Origin: Chaunax sp. Z400
Lineage: Eukaryota > Chordata > Actinopteri > Lophiiformes > Chaunacidae
Direction: 5' to 3'
DNA length: 64,000 bases
Assembly (NCBI GenBank): GCA_037577475.1
Contig: CM075184.1
Location: 1,231,001 to 1,295,000 of the forward strand
This document shows positions 32,920 through 45,300 of the stretch, one piece after another. How positions within the stretch are numbered: position 1 is the stretch's first letter; each line of letters starts with the position of its first letter. A program made the translations under genes and the position numbers. The notes below the pieces were generated by a model. That model ran no database searches. It saw only the letters and a program-made list of their open reading frames with translations, and was not told the origin of the DNA.

Positions 32920-33564
32920 TCAAAACAAAATAGATATAAAATTAAAATAAAGGAAAAAAAGAAGAAAAAAAAGACAAATATAAATAAAATGCATAAATGT
33001 AGTAAAAAGGTCAGGTAAATATCAGACACTGCAACAACAATAAACAGTATAGCACATTTCATAATGATAGAAAAATTGAGGTGGTGTCTATTGTATTTCC
33101 CTTGGCATCATTGATTCGAGCAATAGATAGTTATAAATAAAGTATCTAATAATAACAGAATCCACTTAGAAACTGAAGGTTCATGTGGGGGCTTCCATCT
33201 TAATATTAATATTTTTTAGCGGCAGTTAGACCTAAAAGTAGAAGTCTTTTTTGTGATATGTTAACACTGATTGCTGTATCATCATTCAAAATTAAAACAT
33301 TAGGCAGGCAGGGAATATTAACTCCTACTACATCTGATAAAACCTGTGCAACTCTGGACCTCTGGACAATCCCACATCATATGCAAGTAGGTTCCTACTT
33401 AATTATTGTGACATAGTTTACAAATGGGTGTGGGACAAAGCTGTAGTTGAAAACGTTTCCTGGGGGTCAAATAAAATGTATATATAGAGCACATTTAAAA
33501 TGAATCATTTGATAATTATAATTTCTGGATGAAAGAGACACATTTTCCCAGACTCTTTTCCAAT

Positions 33565-33580
33565 TAATTGATTCCTCCCA
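33565..33580. repeat. Left target-site duplication of Rex3
   Basis: taattgattcctccca, repeated exactly at 36579-36594. Confidence 0.92.
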
Positions 33581-34042
33581 TCCATCCATCCATCCATCCA
33601 TTTTCTTCCGCTTATGCGGGTCCGGGTCGCGGGGGCAGCAGTCTCAGCAGAGAAGCCCAAACCTCCCTCTCCCCAGCCACCTCCTCCAGCTCTTCTGGGG
33701 GTACACCGAGGCGTTCCCAAGCCAGCCGAGAGATATAATCCCTCCAGCGTGTTCTGGGTCTACCCAGGGGTCTCCTCCCAGTGGGACATGCCCGAAATAG
33801 GCATCCGGGGGGGCATCCTTACCAAATGCCCGAACCACCTCAGCTGACTCTTTCTCAATGTGGAGGAGCAGCGGCTCCACCCTGAGCCCCTCCCGAATGA
33901 CTGAGCTCCTCACCCTATCTCTAAGGGTGAGCCCAGACACCCTATGGAGGTAGGCCGCTTGTATCTGCGATCTTGTTCTTTTGGTCACTACCCAAAGCTC
34001 ATGACCATAGGTGAGGGTAGGAACGTAGATTGACTGGTAAAT

Positions 34043-34591
34043 CTAGAGCTTTGCCTTGTGGCTTACCTCCCTTTTCACCACTACAGACCGATACAGAGTC
34101 CGCATCACTGCAGACGCTGCCCCGATCCGTCTATCAATCTCCCGTTCCATTCTTCCCTCACTCATGAACAAGACCCCGAGATACTTGAACTCCTCCACTT
34201 GGGGCAGCAACTCATCCCTGACCTGGAGTGAGCAATCCACCCTTTTCCAACTGAGAACCATGGCCTCAGACTTGGAGGTGCTGATTCTCATCACAGCCGT
34301 TTCACACTCAGCTGCAAACTGTCCCAATGACAGCTGGAGGTCACGGCATGATGGAGCAAACAGGACCACATCATCTGCAAAAAGCAGAGAAGTGATCCTG
34401 AGTCCACCAAACCAGACACCCTCTGTCAACTGGCTGTGCCTAGAAATTTTGTACATAAAGATTATGAACAGAATCGGTGACAAAGGGCAGCCCTGATGGA
34501 GTCCAGCTCTCACCAGAAACAAGTCTGACTTATTGCTGGCAATGCGAACCAAACTCTCGCTCTGGTCGTACAGGGTCATACATACTCCCAT
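34043..34591 (-). pseudogene. Rex3 reverse transcriptase segment
   Basis: A 182-codon uninterrupted part of the Rex3 RT. It has GLHQGCPLSPILF (RT block 4), FADDVVLFA (block 5, catalytic Asp pair), EEFKYLGVLF and REIDRRIGAASAVMR. The upstream fingers region is broken by frameshifts between 34600 and 35400. Confidence 0.92.
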
Positions 34592-35430
34592 GCACCCTAC
34601 AGCACTCTAGCGAGAGTGAAGAGCTGATCCAGCATTCCAGGACGAAAACCGCATAGTTCCTCCTGAATCCGAGATTCAACTAACGGACGGACTCTCCTCT
34701 CCAATACATTGGCATAGACCTTCCCAGGGAGGCTGAGAAGTGTGATCCCCCGAAAGTTGGAAAACACCCTCCGGTCCCCCTTTTTAAGAAGTAGTGTGAG
34801 TCCCCTGTCTCTGCCTCGTCGATGGAGGACGTGTAAGTGGGATTGAGGAGACCCTCAAAGTACTCCTTCCACCGCCCGACTATATCCCCAGTTGAGGTCA
34901 ACAGCAAACCATCCCCACTGTACACACTGTGAACAGAGCACCCCTCCTGAGTCGTTTGACGGTTTGCCAGAATCTCTTAGAGGTCGTCCGAAAGTCATGC
35001 TCCATGGCCTCACCAAACTCCTCCCACACCCGAGTTTATGCTTCAGCGACTGCCGAAGCTGCACTCCGCTTGGCCCGTCGATACCTGTCAGCTGCCTCAG
35101 GAGTCCCACAGTCTAACCATGCCCGATGGGACTCCTTCTTCAGCTTGATGGCATCCCTAACTGCTGGTGTCCACCACCGGGTTCTGGGCCACGACAGGCA
35201 CCCACAACATTACGGCCACAGCTCCAGGCAGCCGCCTCAACAATGAAGGCACGGAACATAGTCCATTCGGACTCAATGTCCCCAGCCTCCCTCGGAATGC
35301 AGTTGAAGTTTTGCTGGAGGTGAGAGTTCAAGATCTCCCAGACAGGGGCCTCTGCCAAACGCTCCCAGCACACCCTCACTGTACGTTTGGGTGCACCATG
35401 CCTGTCCGGCATCCTCCCCTGCCATCGGTT

Positions 35431-36150
35431 CTAACTCACCACCGGGTAGTGATCAGTGATCAGTGATCTCACCTGAGTTTCCAGAACATATGGTCGCAGG
35501 TCTGATGATACAACTATAAAGTTGATCTTCGACCTACAACCTAGGGTGTCCTGGTGCCAAGTGCACTTATGGACACCCTTATGTTCGAACATGGTGTTAG
35601 TTATGGACAAACTGTGACTAGCACAGAAGTTCAATAACTGAACACCACTCGGGTTCAGATCAGGCAGGCCGTTCCTCCCAATCACGCCCCTCCAGGTCAC
35701 ACTGTCATTGTCCACGTGAGCGTTGAAGTCCCCCACAAGAACTACAGAGTCCCCAGTAGGGGCATTCTGCAACACCCCATCCAAAGACTCCAAGAAGGCT
35801 GGGTACTCCAAACTGCCGTTTGGTGCATAAGCACAAACGACAGTCAGAGCCCGTCACCCCTGACCCGAAGGAGCAGGGAAACAACCCTCTCGTTCACTGG
35901 GGATAACCCCAATGTACAGGCACCGAGCCGGGGGCCTACGAGTAGACCCACACCTGCTCGACGCCTCTCACCATGTGCAACTCCAACTTGGAATAAAGTC
36001 CAACCCCTCTCAAGGAGCTTGGTTCCAGAACCCGTGCCATGTGTTGAGGTGAGCCCGACTATATCTAGCCGGTATCTCTCAACCTCACGCACCAGCTAGG
36101 GTTCTTTCCCCGCCAGAGAGGTGACATTCCATGTCCCCAAAGCCAGTTTT
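35431..36150 (-). pseudogene. Rex3 apurinic-like endonuclease
   Basis: Minus-strand blocks of an AP-type endonuclease in two frames. GTWNVTSL (about 36115) is the first conserved block, followed by RYRLDIVGLTSTHGTGSGT, where ET is expected at the catalytic Glu and ST is found. Next come GDFNAHVD, and SLITDHYPVVS, whose usual SDHH/SDHY form is altered to TDHY. The enzyme nicks the target DNA to prime reverse transcription; these changes and a frameshift near 35830 argue that it is dead. Confidence 0.88.
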
Positions 36151-36578
36151 GGCAGCCGGGGATCGGTCCAGCAGGGCCTCCGCCTTTGTCTGCCACCCGG
36201 TCCACATTGCACCGGACCCCTATAATTCCTCCTGCGGGTGGTGGGCCCACTGGAGGACAGACCCATGTGGCTCATACGGGCTGTGCCCGATCGGGCCCCA
36301 TTGGTGAAAGCCCGACCACCAGGCGCTTGCCGACAAGCCCCTCCCCCAGGCCTGGCTCCAGGGTGGGGCCCCGGTATCCTCGATCCGGGCGAGGTAATCT
36401 CAATCCTGTTTTTCTCCTTCATAAAGGTACAATGAACCGCTCTTGGTCTGACCTGTCACTTAGGACCAATTTGCCGTGGGAGACCCTATCAATGGGGCAA
36501 ATTGCCCCCGGACAACACAGCTCCTAGGATCATTCAGGCACTCAAACCCCTCCACCACGATAAGGTGGCGATTCATGG

Positions 36579-36594
36579 TAATTGATTCCTCCCA
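36579..36594. repeat. Right target-site duplication of Rex3
   Basis: Exact copy of 33565-33580. Confidence 0.92.
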
Positions 36595-36801
36595 TTTCTT
36601 TAAATCAACATTCCAGACCTTGGTCACACCCAAAAATGGACAAGTAAGTTCTTGGAGCCTCTTGTACATGTTGGACACAGAGCCTACACATTTGGGTTTA
36701 GTGTTCATAAGATTAAAGAGAGAATGTAGAGGAGGATAATTTTTCAAAGGAACTCCCTGAGCTCGAATGACTGATCTTAGCTGTATATAGGAGAATTTTA
36801 A

Positions 36802-36890
36802 GACATCATCACATTTTCATCCACCCACCTGAACGAATGATTGTCTCTGATTTAGAGACTCCACCCTCATGGACATTTGACGTCAGAATG
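36802..36890 (+). repeat. Right half of the split repeat element
   Basis: gacatcatcacattttcat through gagactccaccctcatgg, the same end block as at 1838-1905 and 2320-2390, with a small insertion (ccacctgaacga). Confidence 0.8.
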
Positions 36891-37652
36891 TAAAATGTGT
36901 CATAAAAACCATGATGATTATATATTACAAATACACAAAAACAACTACTTACATAAGTAGATTATCAAGGATAAATGTGTGCAAAGATGCCAGAAATGCT
37001 AAGATTAAGTTGTCTTTTTTCTCTTTTTCCAATCTGCTCAGATCATCCACAAGATAAAGAGACAAAATGAACTGAGCATCACAGGAAACATTGAAGACAT
37101 TTGTGGCAGAATATTTGAACTAGTGGACAAGAACAAAGACAGTAAGTTCAAATCCTCTGCCTTGTCTTTGGCTCCATTTCTTCATTTCTGGTGTTGTTAT
37201 TTGCACCGTCCTCATCAGAATCAAGCAGACTATTATGTGCGAGCACAAAACGTAAGTTACATAACTTATGTGCATACAAGTTAACTGAAAGCATGATATT
37301 TTTCAGAACCTGATAAAGTAGTTTTGATGGCTAGATCTAACCTGATGGTGAACATTGTTATGAGGGTCTAACCGGATGGGCAGTGTTTCTTATTGCTACC
37401 TTAACAGCGGAGGAATCACAGTTTCACTCTTAGGGCCAAGCTTCTGTTTTCGACGAGTCTGGAGTGAATTTGGAATCAAACATAAATAGCTCTTATCCTG
37501 ACTGTGTGGCATTCTGTTCCTCTTGTTCAGGTCAGATTTCTTTGGAGGAATTCATTGAAGGGGCTGAAAAGGACCCATGGGTGATGGATCAGCTCAAACT
37601 GGACATCGGGCCCTGTGAGTGGTTCATTGAACAGCAGCAGAAGAAACCTTGA

Positions 37653-40490
37653 TTTCATAATGTACAGTGATGGACACGATCTGCCCTCAGCGATCAGTCC
37701 GTCTACTGTTACTGTACTCCAAGTGTGAGGACATAGCCACAAATCATAGCTGAAAAGAGTCTGAGTCTTTCCTCTAAAACATTTCTTATATCTGGTAATT
37801 ACATCTGAGCGTCCGCCTGCTATCTATCTGTGGATCATCAGTTTTACAAGTACTTGTACTATATATTTAAAGTGGATGCATGCTTACAGCCTACCCATCA
37901 GCTTCAAGATTAACTGTCAAGATTGACTCATGAACTAACATTTTATTTCTATTATGCGGTTTTTAATTTGTCTTCCGTTCAGCAGGTTCACAATTAAACA
38001 ATCAATTCTGCCATCTTATTGAAAGGAACATATATTTGGACATGTGCATGTCTGTATGCAAAATACATGCTTAATGCCAGGAGACAATTAGCTTAGCATA
38101 CATACTGGAAGCATGGTGAAAACGTTAGCCTGTCCAAAGTTCAAAAATACTTTCTTTGTGGAGGTGATGATGAATACAATTGAGCAAATATTAGAAATGT
38201 GTTGAACATTTTTTTAATAAAGTTTAAGTCAGAGGTTTTGCTAGCTTCTATGTCCAAACTTGAGGTGAATTTACTCCCTTTCTGGTTAAACTACATCTAA
38301 TGTGAAATCATCTCATGGTGGGCCAAATGACATATTTTAGTGCGTTCATGTACAGCAAGGAGCTTTACTGTTGTCTGTAATCCTCTTAACCTTCTCTTCT
38401 CACTGTGTGCCTGCTTTGAAGCCCTTAGTATTTTTATCTGACTTGTTGTTATGAGAGGTCATCTGAATGTGAGTGATAAAGAAAATAATAAGGAACACAA
38501 ATGAGCATATGAATTCAATCAGTGTGAAAATAAGGGGAATCAATCGATCATGTCATTTAATTGTTGTTGTCAATAATATTTTATGTCAGTCAATAAACAA
38601 ACCAAACAAAAGATTATTCCAGTGTGTGAGCATGTTTCGGCAAATATGAGGCCTAACCCTAACCCTTATTCTAGGACCTGTTTTGTTGCCAATGAGCTAA
38701 TATGTTTCCTAGATTAGCTAGAGTCTTAACAGACGTGTTCTGTTGACCTTATCAGCTATTACTGTATGGATTTAGCCTGACTTACTATTATTAACCTTTA
38801 AGGCTCTTTGCCTAACACTATGATATCCTTTGGCTTCACACAGACACATTATTTTTTGACCCATTAGTCATATTTCCATATGCTTTCCTTCCTTCCAGGA
38901 GGCCACTGGCTTCCATTTATTTTTCTGTGGCGTGAAAATCAACTTGCACATACAGGCATATTTATATATAAAGTCTGCAGTGAGATTAAAGGTTTGGTGT
39001 GTGTGTTTGTGAAGCCAATGGATATCATACTGATGGGGAAAGAGCCTAAGTAAACAGGCTGACTGCATACAGAATGAGAGCCCACTGCATGTCCACAAAG
39101 TGTCTGGAGATTTGAGGTGACTGCGTCCATGTGTGATGCACCACCAGCCATTCCAAGGTTCAGTCTGAGTCATAAAGGATAATACTTGAATTTATTTTGA
39201 AAGACATAAACCGGCAAATATTGCTAAGTGTGCTTATGACTAGACAAGTAACACTCAGTATGACTAAAAAAAATCAACCATTTTATACTGTATGTTCATC
39301 ATTGGTCAGTGGACAGGTGAATTGTCTACACCACTACTGGATTACTAAACCAAGCTGCTGAACATGAGGGCCTCCAAAAACCACAGGTTCATGGTGAGCA
39401 GTGATGTACTGTACTCAGGCTGTCTGAGGGGCAGGGCTGAAAAGGATCAAAAGGACGCCAGCTGCATGAGGTGGGGCACCGTTATACAGACACTTTTTAA
39501 TTATGGTGAAACAGTTACTAATCCCGGTAAAAATTACATTTGTTTTATTATTATAACTAAAAATAAAAAGACACAGGGAACTAGAGGCACATGGAGGACA
39601 ACTGATTATCTAGCATGTTGGGCAGCTTTATATGGCACAGCATGATATCTTTCCCACTAGAACGGCACCCTAGAGGTTACTTCATTATGTTTTCTACACT
39701 GGCAGGGCACCCTAAAGGGCACTTCATCACCTTCTGTTCACCAGAGGAGCACCCCTAAAGGACACTTTTCAGTTTAACATTAATCTACTTCATCAAACTT
39801 AACCGATGGCATTTAATCACATTTTTTACCACAATAAGGGTATTCTGGAGGGCACTTCATTATATTTCATACACCCCCCCCCCACAGTTCACCAGTGGCT
39901 GTGTTCAATTGTTTGCTGTTACTTGTCTGTGTGCAGTGGGAACAGAAATTATGAAGGTGGTGATTGTCTTTAGGCCCATGGTAGGAAAGCCTGGTGATGA
40001 AATATAGTTATATATTGAAAAAATAATAAATTTAAGCAACTGGGTAGATACATAATACACAGTGAGCTGAAGGAGGGGGCCGTTGCTTGGTCTATAGTTC
40101 ATTTTTGCACCTGGTTTCTATGTTGCTGCAGCACAGGTCTGTTTTTTTATGCAGGCGCTGTTGTAAAAATGAGTATGCCCTCACTTTAGCGGTAGTTATA
40201 GTGTGCACTTTAGGATAATTAGATCTACTAACACCAGATCCAAAAATCAAGCAATTTTAGGATACATAGTGGAATTTACGTAGGCTTCATTTGGTCATGT
40301 ATCAGAATAATCATTATTATTAAAGCACATTCAGTTAAAATAAGCACTTATGTCACAGAACAGTGTAAATATTGCTCTGTGACTGCTGAACCTGTCACAA
40401 ACATTTAAAAAAATCATGCTCATGTTCAAATAGACAATTAAAAACTACCATTATTTTTGCACAATTTGCCACCTGGGTGTTGACATTTCT
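37653..40490. other. Intergenic, with a degenerate tandem repeat
   Basis: No gene supported. Between about 39655 and 39880 there are four degenerate units of the type gggcaccctaaagggcactt followed by cattatgttt, roughly 55-60 bp apart. Confidence 0.5.
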
Positions 40491-40499
40491 GTATTGCAT

Positions 40500-40635
40500 T
40501 ATTCATTCATTCATATTCTGAAATCCACTTATCCTGTGTAGGGTCGCGGGGGGACTGGAGTCTATCCCAGCTGACTCTGGGCGTGAGGCTGGGTACATCG
40601 TGTACAAGTCACCAGTTCATCGCAGGGCTATTTGC
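40500..40635 (+). repeat. Dispersed teleost repeat fragment
   Basis: ttcattcattcat, gggtcgcggggg, ctatcccagctgactctggg and caccagttcatcgcagggct, a common fish repeat end also seen in reverse at 14765-15010. Confidence 0.65.
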
Positions 40636-41029
40636 ATTTTTTAAAAGTAAACAAATAAAGCTCTCTCTATATATATATATATTTGATACAGTTTGATGAT
40701 AATGAGTTGTCTATCTTAAATCAAAATGAACAAATTGTTCACTGACTTTGTGTAACACAAGCAAGTGATCCACAATATGCTATTGCAAAAATGGAATTAA
40801 TAGGTAGGCTTCATCTTGGTTTGTTTCCTCTTTGATGGAATAACCTCTTCTGTAGAAAAAAAACATACAATGAACTATAAAGGACTACACTTGTACATAG
40901 CTCTGATAGGTATTGTCATATATATGACCTAAATACATATTATTATTATTATTATTATTTATTATTATTATTTGAAGCTGATGGAAATTATACAAATTCA
41001 TAGATGGATTTCTTCCGGGATCTGTCAAG

Positions 41030-41157
41030 AAGACAGTGCGCAGGCGCAGGCTTCTCCCAGTTGTCTGTTGACAAACGTGACCAATGCGTATCTCTATCCA
41101 ATTTGTGAACAAGTGGAATAAAATGTAATTTCGCTGGATATTGTTGCGGGCTTTCAG
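41030..41157 (+). promoter_or_regulatory. golgb1: Candidate golgb1 promoter and noncoding first exon
   Basis: The string tgcgcaggcgcagg (41037-41050) resembles an NRF-1 site, typical of TATA-less housekeeping promoters. It is followed by a CCAAT motif (41097-41101, atccaattt) and a possible donor cag/gtagat at about 41156. The position upstream of the first coding exon fits golgb1, but no transcript evidence is available here. Confidence 0.35.
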
Positions 41158-42366
41158 GTAGATGCTTCATGAAGCTGTGAATCCGGTAATCACTAAAAAG
41201 CTATATTTTAGCAGCTCCGTGCTGATTGCTAATTCATCATGGTCAACGTACCGTTTTATGCTAGCTATGTTAGCATATAGCTACACATCTGACACGGCTA
41301 GTTTATTCAGCTGAATTAATGTAAACCCATGGTATTTGATTGGGGTACTGGTCGACTTCAATGTTCCCACCGTGACCCATGAGGCCTTGTGTTGGTAGAA
41401 ATGTGAAGCTGTTACGGTCCAAATGAGCCGTGGTACGTGGGAAGTGCTAGCTAATGTTTGTAACTTAGCTAAACATTCCAACTTCTACCGAAGCTAGCCT
41501 GTTAGCTAGGCTGTATTTTAAATTACAATTTACTCCAGCTTTGTCAACAATTCTTAATGGGACTTTATGCCATTAATGAATTTTACAAAACACGATTATC
41601 TGCAGTATCTTGTGCAGTTATTAATGCAGTTATTCTTATGAATGGAGCGAGGTCGTACATTTAATTATAATAAATAATTTAGTTATAGTCAGAAAACACT
41701 TCTGGATCCGAGTGTACACAGTTTAGCTCTTCATTCGGCCTATAGTTCATGACAAATGAGAACAGTTGCATTTGTGTGAATACATTGCATAGAACAATAT
41801 GGACCCTGATGTTCAGGAAATACATCAATATATCACGGTGGCTACTATTGACCTCAGTGGTTTATGTGAGAAAACCAGTTCGACATGATTTTCCCCTGCC
41901 TCATTCAATGTTACACCAGGCCTCTTCAGTCATGACTTATTAGTCTGGTTTTAAAGGTGTCTGCTGCTAAAATGAAGTCAAGGCCTTTCATTCACTTTTC
42001 AGGTTGTCTGATAAACTGACCTGAAAGCGCTTGCCTTCAACTATGATGTCAGTTACATTGTTAGTGTCTGATGTGCCCCCTGTTGTCAGTGTTTATTGCT
42101 GATTCTATGCGCTTGGGTATGGATGTGGACTCTGGGCCACCTTTCACTTTCTCCAGTATTGTGAGATAGGGCCTTTTTAAACATTTTACCAATGTCATGA
42201 AAAATAATGATAATAGGCTAAATGAAGACCAATTTATTTGGTTGAAAACAGTTATTTCCTAAACATGATACCATAGAATCCAACTTGGCAGACCAGCTGT
42301 AATAAGGACACTTCTAGATTCTGAATAATTTAATCTGTATGTGTGTTTTAAGATTAAAGTGAAGCC

Positions 42367-45300
42367 ATGCTGAAGTGGTTCTCTGGTGAAGAGGGAGAGG
42401 CTGGCTCTTTGGTAAGTACCCATGTTCTTATTTTTCTTTACTTGAATGGTCACATTGTAATCTGTCAGGTGACTGAAGCTATGGCGCTTTTGTCAGCAGT
42501 AACTTATCCTGTACATTCATAATTATTGTATATTTTGTGTTTTGAAATTTTTGACAGCTATTTAATCTCTCACCTGATAAATATGTCTTGTGCTGAAGCT
42601 GAGTGTTTGTCTGAAATGAAAGCAAAGTGTTTGAACGTCTCCACACTCAGGTGATCTAATGAAATGACCTAAAAGTCTCAGAATGAATGTTGATTTTAGT
42701 CAGCACTGACAACGTTTCTTTGACAGCAGCTTTTTTTTTTAACCATTAGATCCCATTACTCAGACCACATTCAGAGGTGGTCTGGGTTGCGTATGACCAC
42801 ATTCTTTCAGTAGTGTGAATGCTAATGTGTCCTGGTCCACACTGGAGGACCATCTACTCAGTTGACGTCCTCATAAACAACAAGAAGAAGCCACACCAAC
42901 AGACTTAATGTATTACTGGAATACTATTTTTTTGTGAGCAACATTTTTTATTTTGAATATAAACGATACAACAGACATACATACAATAACACCAACAACA
43001 ACAACAGGTAGGCACATTAAATAATGATTCAAATTCATAGTAGAAATAAAAGTGAGACATATTCCCAAAAAGCAAATGACAGTGAACTGACGAAAAATGG
43101 AAAAATAAAAAGAGTAAATTATGGATTGTATTCAACCATCCATTTTACCAACTATTCTAGCTAGCCTGCTCCAGGTCCTGTATTATTATTGGGTATGTGG
43201 AAGTGTGGAAAGGGGGAGAACCGTTCGTTTAAGGTAATCCCTTATGGATGTAGCTATACCTTTCCATGCCAGCTCAGTGGCAGGTTTGGCTCCATTAAGC
43301 CGTGCTGTCGTAAGTTCAAGGGAGGCAATACTCTTGTAGGATGCCATCCAGTATTGGACCAGAGGAAGATTGGGGCTTTACCACAGTGACAGTATGGTTT
43401 TTTTGCCGCTGTAAGACCTGCAAACAGCAGCCTATGCTGATTTAAATTGAGAGGTAGAGATGAGTCATCATTGTGCAAGCAGAGGCAGGGGTTAGGTAAT
43501 ATTGTAGCTCCTAATAACTCTGACAGTGTCAAGATAACATGAGTACAAAAATTACTGATTGGTGAGCATTCCTAAAACATATGCATCGTTGTGCCCGGTG
43601 TCTGAGCCTGACAGTGAGTACAGTTAGGAGAAGCAGCTAGTTTCATCTTAAATCATATGATAGGGGCGGCATATGCTCTGTGGATCATCTTAAAGTGTAT
43701 GAGTTGATGTGCAAGGTGTTTAGAGGTGCAACTTAAATTGGACCATATCTTTTTCCAGTTGGGCACTAGACCTGCACTATGAAGCTCCTTGTCCCATATC
43801 TTTTCAACTGTCAGCGTGCCCTTAGATCGGTTAAGCAGAGAGTTATATATACATGTCACTATCACTCGAAAGCCCCGTCCAGGATCGATCCATTCCTCCA
43901 TTGGGTGCTCTGGCATGGGCCCATTCCAGGGCACCCCATATGTCTTCATCGCTGATCTCAGTCGTAGGTAGGGAAAGTAAGAGATGCCCGGTAACTCGTA
44001 TTCCTCCCAAATATCCTGGAATGAACGGAGTCCGGTATTGTTAATGATATCGGCAAAAAAACGTTTTTGATGAAATAAGCCTGTTTTGCCCATCATCAGC
44101 TCCACCTTTTGCCATACAGCTAGAGAGTTGGTTATGATGCTTCCATAGTGTAGGTTAATGTTTCTACGTCCTATGCCTGTATATAGTAGATCTTCTAATT
44201 GGTGTGGCTTCACGCGTGCTGCCTCTATGGCTCGCCTGGGAATCTCAGATTTAGTCCAGTTAATTTCTAAACCTGCCAGATCAAATAGTTTTAGGACTAA
44301 TATCTGGGAGATATTGTGTCACTTTCTCTAATTGATTGAGCCAGGGGTTCTAGGGACAGGGCAAAGAGCAGGGGGGAGTGCGGACAGCCCTGTCTGTTTC
44401 CACGATGTAAGAGGAAAGCTTGTGACTGGCATGTACCTGTAAGAACCGATGCAGTAGAATGACTGTATTGTGTCTGTACCATGGAGATGAAGTTAGGCCC
44501 AAATCCGAATCTTTGCATAACCAACCATATATACTGTAGCTCCATTCCTGTCTGTCAAACGCTTTATGAGCATCTAGAGATAGTACAGCACAATCACCTG
44601 GTATAGTATCTGCAGCCTCAATAACATGCAGAAGCCTCCTGACATTGTCAGCTGCCATTCTGTCTTTCATGAATCCCGCCTGGTTAAAATGAATTAATTT
44701 CCCAATTAGTCTCCAAGGCAAAGAGTTTCACTTCTGCACGGAAAAAGCAAGCAACGGAATTGGGTAATAGCTTGAGCACTGAAGTGGATCTTTGTCTTTC
44801 TTAAGTAGGACAGTGATGAGTGCGTTCCTCTGGTCCCTATGAAAGGATCCCTGCTCAATAGCAAAATTTATAGAACCTAGCTTAAGAGGTTCCACCTGAT
44901 CCCAGAAGGTTAAATACAGTTCCGGAGGTAGGCCGTCTAAACCAGGGCTCTTGCCTCTTTGGAGGGCTTTCACTGCTGTTTTAAGTTCTTCCAAAGAGAT
45001 GGGGTCATCCAATGTTAAACTGTCTGAGTCAGGGATGGGCAGCTGCGGCCCGCGAATTAATTTAATATTGATTATTAATCGTTGGCTTCACTGCTTTTGA
45101 AGCAGCAGGCTGTCTCGACCACAGGTGTAATTTTGCTTCCAACCGATAGAGACGCAAGAGGCCTTTAGCTAAGCAAGTGGCTGCTCTCTTCTTCATTGAA
45201 CACAGGAGGGAACAAATTCATCCATTCGAGCAACAGACAGACATGTCCGCGCCAAAACGGAATGGCGGATGAGCCGCGGAAAGTGTTTGGAGAGGTTTTT

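Larger units (their letters stand above)
33581..36578 (-). mobile_element. Rex3 (RTE-clade) non-LTR retrotransposon, near full length
   Basis: About 3.0 kb, minus strand, bounded by an exact 16-bp duplication and ending 3' in a (GGAT)n tail, as RTE elements do. The plus-strand string cggtgacaaagggcagccct (34475-34494) matches the forward primer widely used to amplify teleost Rex3. The endonuclease (36100-35430) shows LALGTWNVTSL, VLVGDFNAHVDNDSVTW and ITDHYPVVS. RT (about 34600-34040) shows GLHQGCPLSPILF and SLLFADDVVLFAPS, with the YADD-type box intact as FADD. The C-terminal tail includes RDRVRSSVIREGL. Several frameshifts and stops separate these blocks, so the copy is inactive although structurally nearly complete. 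Confidence 0.95.
32726..36801 (-). mobile_element. 5'-truncated L1/Tx1-like LINE carrying Rex3
   Basis: A minus-strand L1 3' end. Its poly(A) tail is the plus-strand tttttttgtgatc at 32726, and both sides show a ~19-bp target duplication ending acattttcat (32707-32725 and 36802-36820, two mismatches). The remaining L1 sequence (32726-33564 and 36595-36801, about 1 kb) encodes pieces of the C-terminal domain after RT, such as VWNVDLKKWEESI (about 36580-36620). A Rex3 insertion interrupts it at 33581. It occupies the place where exon 2 of the GCAP copy should be. Confidence 0.8.
32325..37652 (+). pseudogene. Second GCAP gene copy, exon 2 missing and exon 1 frameshifted
   Basis: A tandem paralogue of the GCAP gene at 22471. 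Exon 1 (32325-32526) starts MGQMQSGTEKE and ends FCSFDTNK at the same splice point. Its length is one base over a whole number of codons, because of an extra A in a six-A run near 32365-32371, which leads to an early stop. Downstream it reads ECPSGKLHLHEFKRIFGIN, very like its neighbour. Exon 3 (37042-37141) encodes IIHKIKRQNELSI and FELVDKNKD. Exon 4 (37531-37652) encodes QISLEEFIEGAEKDPWVMDQ and ends KKP-stop. Exon 2, which holds EF2 and most of EF3, was not found: 32527-37041 is filled by the repeat/L1/Rex3 nest. EF4 has Ser where Gly is usual (DKNKDSQ). Exons 1 and 3 are phase compatible, but the product would lack the Ca2+ sensor core. Confidence 0.85.

Noticed and set aside
33614..36527. 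Several plus-strand frames of 65-146 codons across the Rex3 region
   Set aside because: They are the antisense of the Rex3 endonuclease and RT, which explain the sequence fully.
42905..43135. Phe/Cys-rich minus-strand frame
   Set aside because: Lies in the 3' UTR and tail of the L1 element.
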